Part shown: in pieces, positions 1-7,114 of the stretch
How positions within the stretch are numbered: position 1 is the first letter of the stretch
How the letters are laid out: the number at the start of each line of letters is the position of its first letter
From: Pseudomonadota bacterium
GTDB lineage: Bacteria; Pseudomonadota; Alphaproteobacteria; Acetobacterales; Acetobacteraceae
Direction of reading: 5' to 3'
Assembly (NCBI GenBank): GCA_021784255.1
Contig: JAJXSZ010000108.1
Location: 1 to 9,210 of the forward strand
DNA: 9,210 nucleotides
Position numbers and translations under genes: made by a program
The notes under the pieces: model-generated
Databases searched by the model: none
What the model was told of the DNA's origin: nothing
What the model saw: only the letters and a program-made list of their open reading frames with translations

Positions 1-39
1 GTGGCGACGGCGATAGGCAAGCCGCCGCGCCCTGTCCAT
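1..39 (-). CDS. Partial 5' end of a gene, possibly SdhE (succinate dehydrogenase assembly factor 2)
   Basis: An ATG at 39 on the minus strand opens a frame that reads MDRARRLAYRRRH and leaves the window without a stop. It begins 11 bases after the chaC stop, in the same direction. SdhE proteins usually start with a basic stretch of the form RRxLLYRxxHRG, and the visible residues fit that pattern (RRLAYRRRH). SdhE is a small protein that helps attach FAD to the succinate dehydrogenase flavoprotein. Only 13 residues are visible and the ribosome-binding site is weak, so the identity is a guess from a short motif. It could equally be an unrelated arginine-rich start. Confidence 0.33.
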   Translation of the reverse strand, partial: MDRARRLAYRRRH

Positions 40-50
40 CCCGCGCTGCC

Positions 51-776
51 TCAGCGGCCGAGGCGCCGGCGCAGCTGCGCGGCAACGACATCGAGATAAG
101 CGTCGTGGATGCCGATCGCCGCCAGCCCGTCGCGGGTGTTGAACAGGTAGTCCGCGGCACTGCCCAGCGGGCCGCAGGCGGTGGCGAGATGCTCGACCAC
201 CGTCGCCTGGTCGAGGTCGCCGGCATAGGAGGGGCCGACAGGGTTGATGGTGAAGGCGATCGCCCAGCCGGCGTCCGCGCCCTCGGGGGTGGTGAGCTTG
301 ACCCAGCGCGGGATGTAGCCGTCCGCCACCATTTCGCGCCGCCACAGGATGGCCAGTTCCGCCGGTGCCGCCGCCTCGTCGAGGTCGAGCGCCACCCCCT
401 CGCAGCTGCCGCCGGCGACGAGGCCCAGCATCAGCCCGGGGCGTTCCGGCGTGCCGCGCCCGCCGCGGGCGAGCAGACAGAAGGAGCGATGCCAGCCCTG
501 TGCGACCACGCGGCGCCGCGCCAGCACATGGATGGTCGGGTTCCACACCAGCGAGCCATAGCCGAAGACGGCCCAGCCCGCGCCGGCGGGGCGCGCGGCG
601 AGCAGTTGCGCCAGGCTCGCCTCGCGTTCCGCCGCGGTGAGCACCCGCGCCTGCGGCATGGTGGCGCGGACCAGCGCCTCGAGCTCGCCGGAGAGCAGGA
701 ACTCGCGGGTCAGCGTCCTGCCTTCCCCCGACCCCGTGCGCGACGGGTCGGGGGGCGCACTCGCGGCCGGCGTCAA
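51..776 (-). CDS. chaC: ChaC-like glutathione-specific gamma-glutamylcyclotransferase
   Basis: This protein of up to 241 residues belongs to the ChaC family. These cytosolic enzymes cleave glutathione into 5-oxoproline and Cys-Gly. Visible family landmarks are the substrate-binding loop FGYGSLVWNP (residues 71-80), GWHRSFC (94-100), GRGTPERPGLMLGL (106-119), LWRREM with a conserved glutamate (144-149), and YLFNT (210-214). The sequence lines up closely with E. coli ChaC throughout. The longest frame starts at a TTG (774-776) that overlaps the mscL stop, which suggests translational coupling. However, E. coli ChaC begins at the equivalent of residue 22 (LTREFL), and residues 1-21 are low-complexity Pro/Ser/Gly encoded partly by a perfect hairpin. 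The true start may therefore be further in; no ATG or GTG exists there, only a CTG. The family call is firm and the start is not. Confidence 0.93.
   Translation of the reverse strand: MTPAASAPPDPSRTGSGEGRTLTREFLLSGELEALVRATMPQARVLTAAEREASLAQLLAARPAGAGWAVFGYGSLVWNPTIHVLARRRVVAQGWHRSFCLLARGGRGTPERPGLMLGLVAGGSCEGVALDLDEAAAPAELAILWRREMVADGYIPRWVKLTTPEGADAGWAIAFTINPVGPSYAGDLDQATVVEHLATACGPLGSAADYLFNTRDGLAAIGIHDAYLDVVAAQLRRRLGR
725..754 (-). repeat. Perfect 10-bp inverted repeat between mscL and the conserved chaC coding region
   Basis: Bases 725-734 (CCCCCGACCC) pair perfectly with 745-754 across a 10-base loop. In the minus-strand mRNA the hairpin forms 19 bases after the mscL stop and inside the first 18 codons of the longest chaC frame. 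No T-run follows it, so it is not a standard intrinsic terminator. It could limit chaC translation relative to mscL, or protect the mscL 3' end if chaC starts further downstream. Confidence 0.6.
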
Positions 777-1213
777 TGCGACTCTTTGGCCAGGATGTCG
801 CGGATCTCGATCAGGATGTCCTCGGCCTTCGGGCCGGACGGCGCCGGGGCGGGTGGCGGCTGGCGCAGCTTGGCCAGCGCCTTGACCACCCAGAAGATGG
901 CGAAGGCGACGATCAGGAACTGGATGATGGCGTTGACGAAGATGCCGACATTCATCGTCACCGCGCCCGCCTTCTGCGCCGCCGCCAGGGTCGGGAAGAC
1001 CTTGCCGCGCAGCGTGACGAAGACGTTGGTGAAGTCGATGCCGCCGATCAGCAGCCCGATCAGCGGGTTGATGATGTCCTTGACCAGCGAGTTGACGATC
1101 CCGGTGAAGGCGGCGCCGATCACGATGCCGACGGCGAGGTCCACCACGTTGCCGCGCATGATGAAGGCGCGGAATTCATCCACCCATCCGGGTGTCTTCA
1201 CCGGCATCGCCAT
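773..1213 (-). CDS. mscL: Large-conductance mechanosensitive channel MscL
   Basis: This is a 146-residue inner-membrane channel that opens under membrane tension to release solutes during hypo-osmotic shock; the family is homopentameric. The N-terminal amphipathic helix and pore helix are near-identical to E. coli MscL: EFRAFIMRGNVVDLAVG (residues 13-29), then the GAAF and INPLIGLLIGGIDF segments. TM1 covers about residues 20-45 and TM2 about 89-113 (FLIVAFAIFWVVKAL). The C-terminal helix carries AEDILIEIRDIL, matching the family's cytoplasmic bundle. The loop between the membrane helices is slightly longer than in E. coli (KVFPTLAAAQKAGAV). The ATG at 1213 is chosen because AGGGAGAG lies 6-7 bases upstream; the second ATG two codons later has no such site. 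The stop overlaps the longest chaC reading frame. Confidence 0.98.
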   Translation of the reverse strand: MAMPVKTPGWVDEFRAFIMRGNVVDLAVGIVIGAAFTGIVNSLVKDIINPLIGLLIGGIDFTNVFVTLRGKVFPTLAAAQKAGAVTMNVGIFVNAIIQFLIVAFAIFWVVKALAKLRQPPPAPAPSGPKAEDILIEIRDILAKESH

Positions 1214-1243
1214 CGGACTCTCCCTGGAACGTTACGAGCACCG

Positions 1244-1273
1244 TCTATATCCGCCGGCCGCGTGCCGAGCCAA
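1244..1273 (-). promoter_or_regulatory. Candidate sigma-70-type promoter of mscL
   Basis: On the minus strand, TTGGCT (1268-1273) and TATAGA (1244-1249) are separated by 18 bases; reading the -10 as ATATAG gives 17. Transcription would start near 1236, leaving a leader of about 23 nt before the mscL ATG. This is the only AT-containing -10-like sequence in the 157-bp gap between acs and mscL. Confidence 0.5.
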
Positions 1274-1370
1274 CCGCGATTTCCGCGACCCGCACGCGGC
1301 CCCCCGGCGCGGCAGACGCCGGACAGGGCCGCGGTCGGGGATGTCGCCCCGGCCGGGACGCGAGGGCCGC

Positions 1371-3320
<1,950 letters not shown>

Positions 3321-3337
3321 GTTGGGTTCCCTCTCTC

Positions 3338-3376
3338 GACTGGTTCGTCCGACTGGTTCGTCCGACTGGTTGGTCC
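3338..3376 (-). repeat. Three tandem 13-bp direct repeats in the acs leader
   Basis: The plus-strand unit GACTGGTTCGTCC occurs at 3338-3350 and 3351-3363 exactly, and at 3364-3376 with one change (C to G). On the acs-sense strand the unit is GGACGAACCAGTC. The array ends 17 bases before the acs ATG, just upstream of its Shine-Dalgarno sequence, so it would lie within the 5' untranslated RNA. The unit is not palindromic. Confidence 0.9.
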
Positions 3377-3436
3377 GGGCCGGTGATCCGCCCCGGAAGG
3401 CAGGGCCGGCATCGGCAACGCTTGGGCTTGCCGGCC

Positions 3437-3465
3437 ACGCTAGGCGGGGTTGGTCGCCGGTTCAA
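3437..3465 (-). promoter_or_regulatory. Candidate promoter of acs
   Basis: On the minus strand, TTGAAC (3460-3465) is followed after exactly 17 bases by TAGCGT (3437-3442), a reasonable sigma-70-type pair for a GC-rich alphaproteobacterium. It predicts a start near 3430 and a leader of about 110 nt containing the 13-bp repeats. The 14-bp repeat array ends one base upstream of the -35 box. Confidence 0.5.
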
Positions 3466-3466
3466 C

Positions 3467-3508
3467 CGATCCCTGTCCCGCGATCCCTGTTCCGCAATCC
3501 CTGGCCGG
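3467..3508 (-). repeat. Three tandem 14-bp direct repeats adjoining the acs -35 box
   Basis: On the plus strand the units are CGATCCCTGTCCCG (3467-3480), CGATCCCTGTTCCG (3481-3494, one difference) and CAATCCCTGGCCGG (3495-3508, three differences from the first). The shared core is ATCCCTG. On the acs-sense strand the array sits immediately upstream of the candidate -35 box, where an activator or repressor would bind. It differs in sequence from the 13-bp array in the acs leader. Confidence 0.82.
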
Positions 3509-3593
3509 GCTTCGTGCCGCTGGCACTCGCCGCGGCCGCGCGGGTCGGGGACGGCGTGCCGGCGCCGCCCCCGGGTCACGGTCGAGGCGGACG

Positions 3594-4145
3594 CTACTCG
3601 CGCGCGCCGATGGGCAGCACGGTGCGGCCGTGCGTCTCGTTGATGACGTCCGCCGCCGCCAGGTAGAAGGCCAGCGCCGCGGTGATCAGCCCGGTGTAGC
3701 CGCCGAGGGTACCCAGCGACGGGATGCCGGCCAGATCCTTGAAGGCGAGCAGCCCGAAGGTGATCCAGAGCGCGAGGAAGATCAGCATCACCGCGCGGTT
3801 CAGCGCCAGCGAGCCGATCCACATGTAGAAGGTGAACACGCCCCACATCAGCAGCCACCAGCCGACATAGGCGCCGGTCACGCCGTGGGCAAAGAACTCA
3901 ACGAACAGCGCAAAGGTCCACCAGAACGCGCCGTAGGAGCAGAACGCGACGAAGCCGAAGGTATTGCCCTTGGCCATTTCCATCAGCCCGGCGCAGAACT
4001 GGGCGGTGCCGCCGAAGGCGAAGGCGGAAGCGAGTACCAGCGGAACTTCGGTCCCGGAGAACCAGCCGGCGTTCACCATGCTCAGCATCCAGGTCGTCAG
4101 CGCGAAGCCGGAGAGCCCCAGCGGCGCGGGATTGGCGAGCTTCAT
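3594..4145 (-). CDS. satP: SatP/YaaH-type acetate transporter (AceTr, GPR1/FUN34/YaaH family)
   Basis: This 183-residue membrane protein matches E. coli SatP (188 residues) along its length. SatP is an inner-membrane acetate/succinate uptake protein. The family signature NPAPLGLSGFALTT lies at residues 5-18. Further conserved segments are GGTAQFCAGLMEMAKGNTFG (about 45-64), SYGAFWWT (70-77), and the C-terminal end NETHGRTVLPIG. Six hydrophobic segments are expected for the family and the sequence is hydrophobic nearly throughout. The ATG at 4145 has AAGGGAGGA 9 bases upstream. It lies upstream of acs on the same strand, consistent with acetate uptake feeding acetyl-CoA formation. Acetate is the most likely substrate given that neighbour. 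Confidence 0.94.
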   Translation of the reverse strand: MKLANPAPLGLSGFALTTWMLSMVNAGWFSGTEVPLVLASAFAFGGTAQFCAGLMEMAKGNTFGFVAFCSYGAFWWTFALFVEFFAHGVTGAYVGWWLLMWGVFTFYMWIGSLALNRAVMLIFLALWITFGLLAFKDLAGIPSLGTLGGYTGLITAALAFYLAAADVINETHGRTVLPIGARE

Positions 4146-4300
4146 CGGATGTTGTCCTCCCTTGGTGCCCTCGCGGGCGGTGATGAATGGTCGGCGTTGT
4201 TCCTTCGCAGCGCTTGCTTAGCGGACCGGTCGCCGGGCGCAACGAGACCCGGAAAACCCAGCAATATCCGCAGACTCGCCGTAAGCGAGGCAAGCGATCA

Positions 4301-4314
4301 ATGATCCAGGTCAA
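4301..4314 (-). promoter_or_regulatory. FNR/FixK-like candidate binding site upstream of satP
   Basis: The minus strand reads TTGACCTGGATCAT. The FNR/FixK-family consensus is TTGAT-N4-ATCAA, and this site keeps eight of the ten specified bases. It is centred about 162 bases upstream of the satP ATG and roughly 98 bases before the predicted transcription start, which is far for direct activation from that promoter. The match may be chance. Confidence 0.3.
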
Positions 4315-4522
4315 GCGGCGAGGTCAACTGCCGCGTCCTGGCCGGCGTCTCGCCGACCCCGGCGCCCGGCCCTTCGTGGGCGGCAGCGTAACTTTTCGTT
4401 GCTGGCAGAAACTGGATTTCTTCCGTACCGCCGGGAATGCGCGACCGTTGCGCGGGCGGACCTGAAGCAGGCGGGCGAGCGCCCGCGCCGTTGCCTTTCC
4501 GGGCCGACGCTTGACCCGATTC

Positions 4523-4539
4523 GGCAACGTCGCGTTGCC
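4523..4539 (+). repeat. 7-bp inverted repeat in the lipoprotein gene leader
   Basis: GGCAACG (4523-4529) and CGTTGCC (4533-4539) are perfect complements around TCG. The element ends 31 bases before the ATG of the lipoprotein gene, just downstream of a TTGACC box (4511-4516). It could be an operator or a small leader hairpin. Confidence 0.5.
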
Positions 4540-4570
4540 TCGCGCTTCAGTCGATGCGAAGGAGGATCAG

Positions 4571-4819
4571 ATGCGCCGCGCCTGGCTGGTCGGCCTTTCG
4601 TTGCTGGCACTCGCCGGCTGCGGAACCAATAATTTCGACCGTATCAGCGGCGGTGGCGCCACCGGGGCTGCCACCGGCGCCACCATCGGGCTGATCGGCG
4701 GACCGATCGGCGTCGGCGTCGGCGCGCTGATCGGCGCCGGCGTCGGCGGCTTTGCCGGCGGCGCCACCACGCCGCAGCAGATCAATCTCGGCAAACCGAT
4801 CTGGAGCCGGAACAACTAG
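4571..4819 (+). CDS. Small glycine-zipper lipoprotein
   Basis: This is an 82-residue predicted lipoprotein. The start has a short basic N-region and a hydrophobic core (MRRAWLVGLSLLALAGC) ending in a lipobox LAGC, with Cys17 as the lipidated residue after signal peptidase II cleavage. Residues 28-64 are a glycine-rich zipper, with repeated small-residue motifs such as GATGAATGATIG and GALIGAGVGGFAGG, which suggests a membrane-inserting hairpin. A short polar tail ends in PIWSRNN. The ATG at 4571 is well supported by AAGGAGG at 4559-4565; an in-frame upstream TTG at 4511 would destroy the signal peptide. Proteins of this kind are placed in outer-membrane or periplasmic stress roles, but no specific function can be assigned here. 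Confidence 0.85.
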   Translation: MRRAWLVGLSLLALAGCGTNNFDRISGGGATGAATGATIGLIGGPIGVGVGALIGAGVGGFAGGATTPQQINLGKPIWSRNN

Positions 4820-4833
4820 CCTGGCGGCGACGG

Positions 4834-4851
4834 GCCGCGCCGCGGCGCGGC
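4834..4851. terminator. 18-bp perfect GC palindrome between convergent genes
   Basis: Bases 4834-4851 form a perfect palindrome (GCCGCGCC followed by GCGGCGCGGC). They lie between the stop of the lipoprotein gene at 4819 and the stop of the convergent CBS-domain gene at 4856. The position suits a shared terminator or RNA-end stabiliser, but no T-run follows on either strand, so it is not a classic intrinsic terminator. Confidence 0.4.
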
Positions 4852-4855
4852 GCGC

Positions 4856-5290
4856 TCAGGCCGAACCGGCGACGTAGGCGCGCAGGCTGTCCACCTCCTG
4901 TTCCTGTTGCAGGATCCGCGCCTTCACCACGTCACCGATGGAGACGATGCCGACCAACCCGCCGTGGCTCAGCACCGGCAGGTGGCGGAAACGCCCTTCG
5001 GTCATGACCGTCATCGCTTCCAGCACCGTCGTTTCCGGTGTCGCGGTGCGCAGCGTGCGCGTCATCAATTGCCCCGCGGTCATCTCCAGCGCCCGCGCGC
5101 CGTTGGCGGCGATGGCATGCACGATGTCACGTTCGCTGACGATCCCGAGCAGTTGGTCGGCGGCGTCCAGCACCACCACCGCGCCGATCCGCCGGCGCGA
5201 TAATTCTTCCGCAACCGAGGCGATCCTGTCGGTGGGGCGGACCGAGGCAACCTCGTGCCCCTTGTGGCGTAACATGGCGGCAACCGTCAT
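4856..5290 (-). CDS. Two-CBS-domain protein
   Basis: This 144-residue soluble protein is made almost entirely of a tandem CBS pair, a module that usually binds adenine nucleotides or NAD-like ligands and senses energy state. CBS1 spans about residues 8-63 and includes RRIGAVVVLD and GIVSERDIVHAIAANG. CBS2 spans about 72-130 and includes MTRTLRTATPETTVLEAM and RFRHLPVL...GIVSIGDVVKARI. It matches the stand-alone bacterial CBS proteins with the conserved SERDIVxA and SIGDVVKxR ends. The ATG at 5290 is selected because GGAGGAAA lies just upstream on the minus strand. A longer in-frame reading up to 5527 runs back into pdxY and lacks family similarity. It follows pdxY by 97 bp on the same strand and has no partner enzyme domain. 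Its exact role is unknown. Confidence 0.93.
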   Translation of the reverse strand: MTVAAMLRHKGHEVASVRPTDRIASVAEELSRRRIGAVVVLDAADQLLGIVSERDIVHAIAANGARALEMTAGQLMTRTLRTATPETTVLEAMTVMTEGRFRHLPVLSHGGLVGIVSIGDVVKARILQQEQEVDSLRAYVAGSA

Positions 5291-5311
5291 GGCCGTTTCC
5301 TCCGCTGTTCG

Positions 5312-5349
5312 TTTGCGGCAGCATGAACCTTCGCGCGGGCTGCCGCAAA
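5312..5349 (-). repeat. Perfect 11-bp inverted repeat upstream of the CBS-domain gene
   Basis: TTTGCGGCAGC (5312-5322) and GCTGCCGCAAA (5339-5349) are perfect complements around a 16-base loop. It lies between the pdxY stop and the CBS gene start, ending 22 bases before that start. A T-run precedes rather than follows it on the transcribed strand, so it is not a standard pdxY terminator. Operator or mRNA hairpin roles are both possible. Confidence 0.75.
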
Positions 5350-5387
5350 AACTTATCGTGCGCCGCACAATCGCGGGAACCGGCGGC

Positions 5388-6224
5388 TCAGAGCGCAACC
5401 GCCCCGAACCGCACCGCAGGCGAGACGATCTCTGCCTGCGCGGCGACCAGCGCCAGTTCCTTGCTGCCCGCCGCCGCGGTGCGCGCCAGCACCGCATGCA
5501 CGGCGGCAGCGGCCTGTTCCAGTGCATGCGCGGCGCCGCCGCCGGCGAGACGATGAAACAGGAACAAGCCGGCCAGCAGGTCGCCCGCGCCGTTGAAGCC
5601 GCCCGCCAGGCGCGGTGTGCGCAGCCGCCAGGCTGCCTCGCCGTCGCACAGGATCATGTCGAGGCAATCCAGCGGCGTCGCCTCGGTCGCGGCGCTGGTC
5701 ACCAGCACGGTGGGCGGCGCGAGCGAGCGCGCGGCGGCGACGATCGCGGCCTCGCTCGCGGTCGGCATGCCGGTCAGCAAGCCGAGCTCGAACACGTTCG
5801 GCGTGGCGATGTCCGCGGCCGGGAGCAGCTGCTCGCGGATCGCCGCCGCGACGTCCTCGCGCACATAGAGATGCCCGTCGTCGCCGAGCACCGGGTCGCA
5901 GGCGTAGAGGGCGCGCGGATTGCCCGCGCGCACCCGCGCCACCGCCTCGAGCACGCCGGCCGCGATGCCGGCCGTGCCGAGATAGCCGGAGAGCACGCCG
6001 TCGCACCGATCGAGTGCGCCATGCGCCGCGAGCCCTTGCAGCACGGCGACGACGTCCTCGGCGGCGAAGACACGCCCGGCGAACGCGCCATGGCCGGGGT
6101 GGTTAGAGAACTGCAACGTATCCACCGCCATGACCTCGGCGCCGAGGCGCTGCAGCGGCAGCACCACGGCGTCGTTGCCGACATGCCCGCAGGCGACATG
6201 GGAGTGGATCGACAGCAGGCGCAT
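5388..6224 (-). CDS. pdxY: Pyridoxal kinase, PdxY-like
   Basis: This 278-residue cytosolic kinase of the ribokinase fold phosphorylates pyridoxal (and possibly pyridoxamine/pyridoxine) with ATP in vitamin B6 salvage. It follows E. coli PdxY closely. Visible segments are SIHSHVACGHVGNDAVVLPL (5-24), LQFSNHPGHG (37-46), DGVLSGYLGTA (75-85), CDPVLGDDGHLYV (109-121), TPNVFEL (141-147), and the catalytic anion hole GAGD (212-215) with D215 as the general base. The C-terminus ELALVAAQAEIVSP matches the PdxY end. The ATG at 6224 starts 17 bases after the stop of the dehydrogenase gene; the region before it is GC-rich with little Shine-Dalgarno character, so translation may be coupled to the upstream gene. 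The GAGD loop is preceded by GFN rather than the E. coli PVGV. Confidence 0.93.
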   Translation of the reverse strand: MRLLSIHSHVACGHVGNDAVVLPLQRLGAEVMAVDTLQFSNHPGHGAFAGRVFAAEDVVAVLQGLAAHGALDRCDGVLSGYLGTAGIAAGVLEAVARVRAGNPRALYACDPVLGDDGHLYVREDVAAAIREQLLPAADIATPNVFELGLLTGMPTASEAAIVAAARSLAPPTVLVTSAATEATPLDCLDMILCDGEAAWRLRTPRLAGGFNGAGDLLAGLFLFHRLAGGGAAHALEQAAAAVHAVLARTAAAGSKELALVAAQAEIVSPAVRFGAVAL

Positions 6225-6241
6225 GGCGCGCGGCGGGTGAC

Positions 6242-6985
6242 TCAGGCGGTGCGCCCGCCATCGACCGGCAGCAGCACGCCGGTGATGAAGGCGGAGGCAT
6301 CCTCGGCGAGCCAGACGCAGGCATTGGCGATATCGGACGGCCGGCTCATCCGCCCGAGCGGGATGGTGGCGAGGAATTTCGCCCGGTTCTCCGGCGTGTC
6401 GGGCATGCCCATGAACTGCTCGAGCAGCCCGGTGGCGCCCATCACCGGGCAAACCGCGTTGACCCGGATGTTTTCCGGCGCGAGCTCGAGGGCCATACAC
6501 TGCGTCATCGTGTTCACCGCGCCCTTGGTGGCGTTGTACCAGACGAGGCCGGGGCGCGGGCGGATGCCGGCGGTGCTGCTGATATGGATGATCGAGCCGC
6601 CGCGGCCCTGGCGGCGCAGCACCGGCAGAGCGGCCTGCATCATCCAGTAGATCGACTTCACGTTCACCGCGTAGACGCGGTCGAACGTCGCCTCGTCGAC
6701 ATCGAGCATCCGGCCGTTGCGGTGCGTGGTGCCGGCGTTGTTGACGACGATGTCGAGCCCGCCGAGCTGCTCGGCCGCGGCGACGATGGCGCGCACATCC
6801 TCGCCCTTGCTGACATCGCCGGTGACGGCGACCCCGCCCACGGCCGCGGCCACGAGCCGTGCCGCCTCGGCGTTGATGTCGGCGACGACGACTTTCGCCC
6901 CCTCCTCGGCGAAGCGCCGCGCGATCCCCTCGCCGAAGCCGCCGCCCGCACCCGTGACGACCGCAATCTTGCCCTGCAAACGCAT
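6242..6985 (-). CDS. Short-chain dehydrogenase/reductase (SDR), FabG-like
   Basis: This 247-residue protein is a classical SDR oxidoreductase. The cofactor loop TGAGGGFGEG lies at 11-20. D36, at the end of beta-strand 2, favours NAD(H). D57 is the adenine-contacting Asp, NNAG is at 82-85, and the catalytic residues are N108, S137, Y150 and K154 (YNATK). The end ITGVLLPVDGG is typical of the family. The substrate cannot be told from sequence; candidates include 3-oxoacyl, sugar or alcohol substrates. The start at 6985 has GGGAGGAA upstream. It is upstream of pdxY with a 17-base gap, giving a likely two-gene operon. It is divergent from an ene-reductase, so the two may share regulation and act on related carbonyl or enone compounds; that is inference. 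Confidence 0.96.
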   Translation of the reverse strand: MRLQGKIAVVTGAGGGFGEGIARRFAEEGAKVVVADINAEAARLVAAAVGGVAVTGDVSKGEDVRAIVAAAEQLGGLDIVVNNAGTTHRNGRMLDVDEATFDRVYAVNVKSIYWMMQAALPVLRRQGRGGSIIHISSTAGIRPRPGLVWYNATKGAVNTMTQCMALELAPENIRVNAVCPVMGATGLLEQFMGMPDTPENRAKFLATIPLGRMSRPSDIANACVWLAEDASAFITGVLLPVDGGRTA

Positions 6986-7008
6986 CGATGGTTCCTCCCG
7001 ATGATCGC

Positions 7009-7029
7009 GGGCAGGCTATGGACCTGCCC
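7009..7029. promoter_or_regulatory. Operator-like inverted repeat between the SDR and ene-reductase genes
   Basis: GGGCAGG (7009-7015) and CCTGCCC (7023-7029) are perfect inverted copies around CTATGGA. The element overlaps the likely -10 of the SDR gene. This arrangement is common for repressors that bind as dimers at divergent promoters. No regulator gene is present in the window. Confidence 0.5.
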
Positions 7030-7041
7030 CCGGCTTGCCAA
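7014..7041 (-). promoter_or_regulatory. Candidate promoter of the SDR-pdxY operon
   Basis: On the minus strand TTGGCA (7036-7041) precedes ATAGCC (7014-7019) by 16 bases. The -10 is weak. Its -35 overlaps the -35 of the plus-strand promoter at the small palindrome GCTTGCCAAGC (7033-7043), so the two promoters point away from each other from a shared centre. Confidence 0.35.
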
Positions 7042-7062
7042 GCAGGCCGCGGCTGGTTAGCC
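7035..7062 (+). promoter_or_regulatory. Candidate promoter of the ene-reductase gene
   Basis: TTGCCA (7035-7040) and TTAGCC (7057-7062) are separated by 16 bases. A start near 7069 would exclude the GTG at 7067 as an initiation codon and support the ATG at 7115. The -10 box is poor, so this is tentative. Confidence 0.35.
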
Positions 7063-7114
7063 CGGGGTGAGCCACCCCATCGACGCGTTCCACGCAGGCC
7101 CCGCAGGACGATCC

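Larger units (their letters stand above)
4146..4570. other. 425-bp divergent intergenic control region (satP / glycine-zipper lipoprotein)
   Basis: I see no convincing gene here. The minus-strand side holds the satP ribosome-binding site, a possible satP promoter (TTGCGC 4238-4243, 16 bases, TAAGCA 4216-4221), an 11-bp palindrome GATCAATGATC (4296-4306) and an overlapping FNR/FixK-like site. The lipoprotein side holds a GCGGGC/GCCCGC hairpin (4471-4486), a TTGACC box at 4511-4516 without a clear -10, and a 7-bp inverted repeat (4523-4539). Confidence 0.6.

Noticed and set aside
1304..1322. CCGGCG/CGCCGG hairpin between acs and mscL as an acs terminator
   Set aside because: Only a 6-bp stem, no T-run on either strand, and such short GC repeats are common at this base composition.
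4511..4570. Upstream TTG start extending the lipoprotein gene by 20 codons
   Set aside because: It would bury the signal peptide and lipobox, while the ATG at 4571 has an ideal AAGGAGG site.
4394..4609. 14-bp direct repeat TTTCGTTGCTGGCA (4394-4407 and 4596-4609)
   Set aside because: The second copy lies inside the signal peptide codons of the lipoprotein gene and no other shared sequence flanks it, so it is most likely chance.
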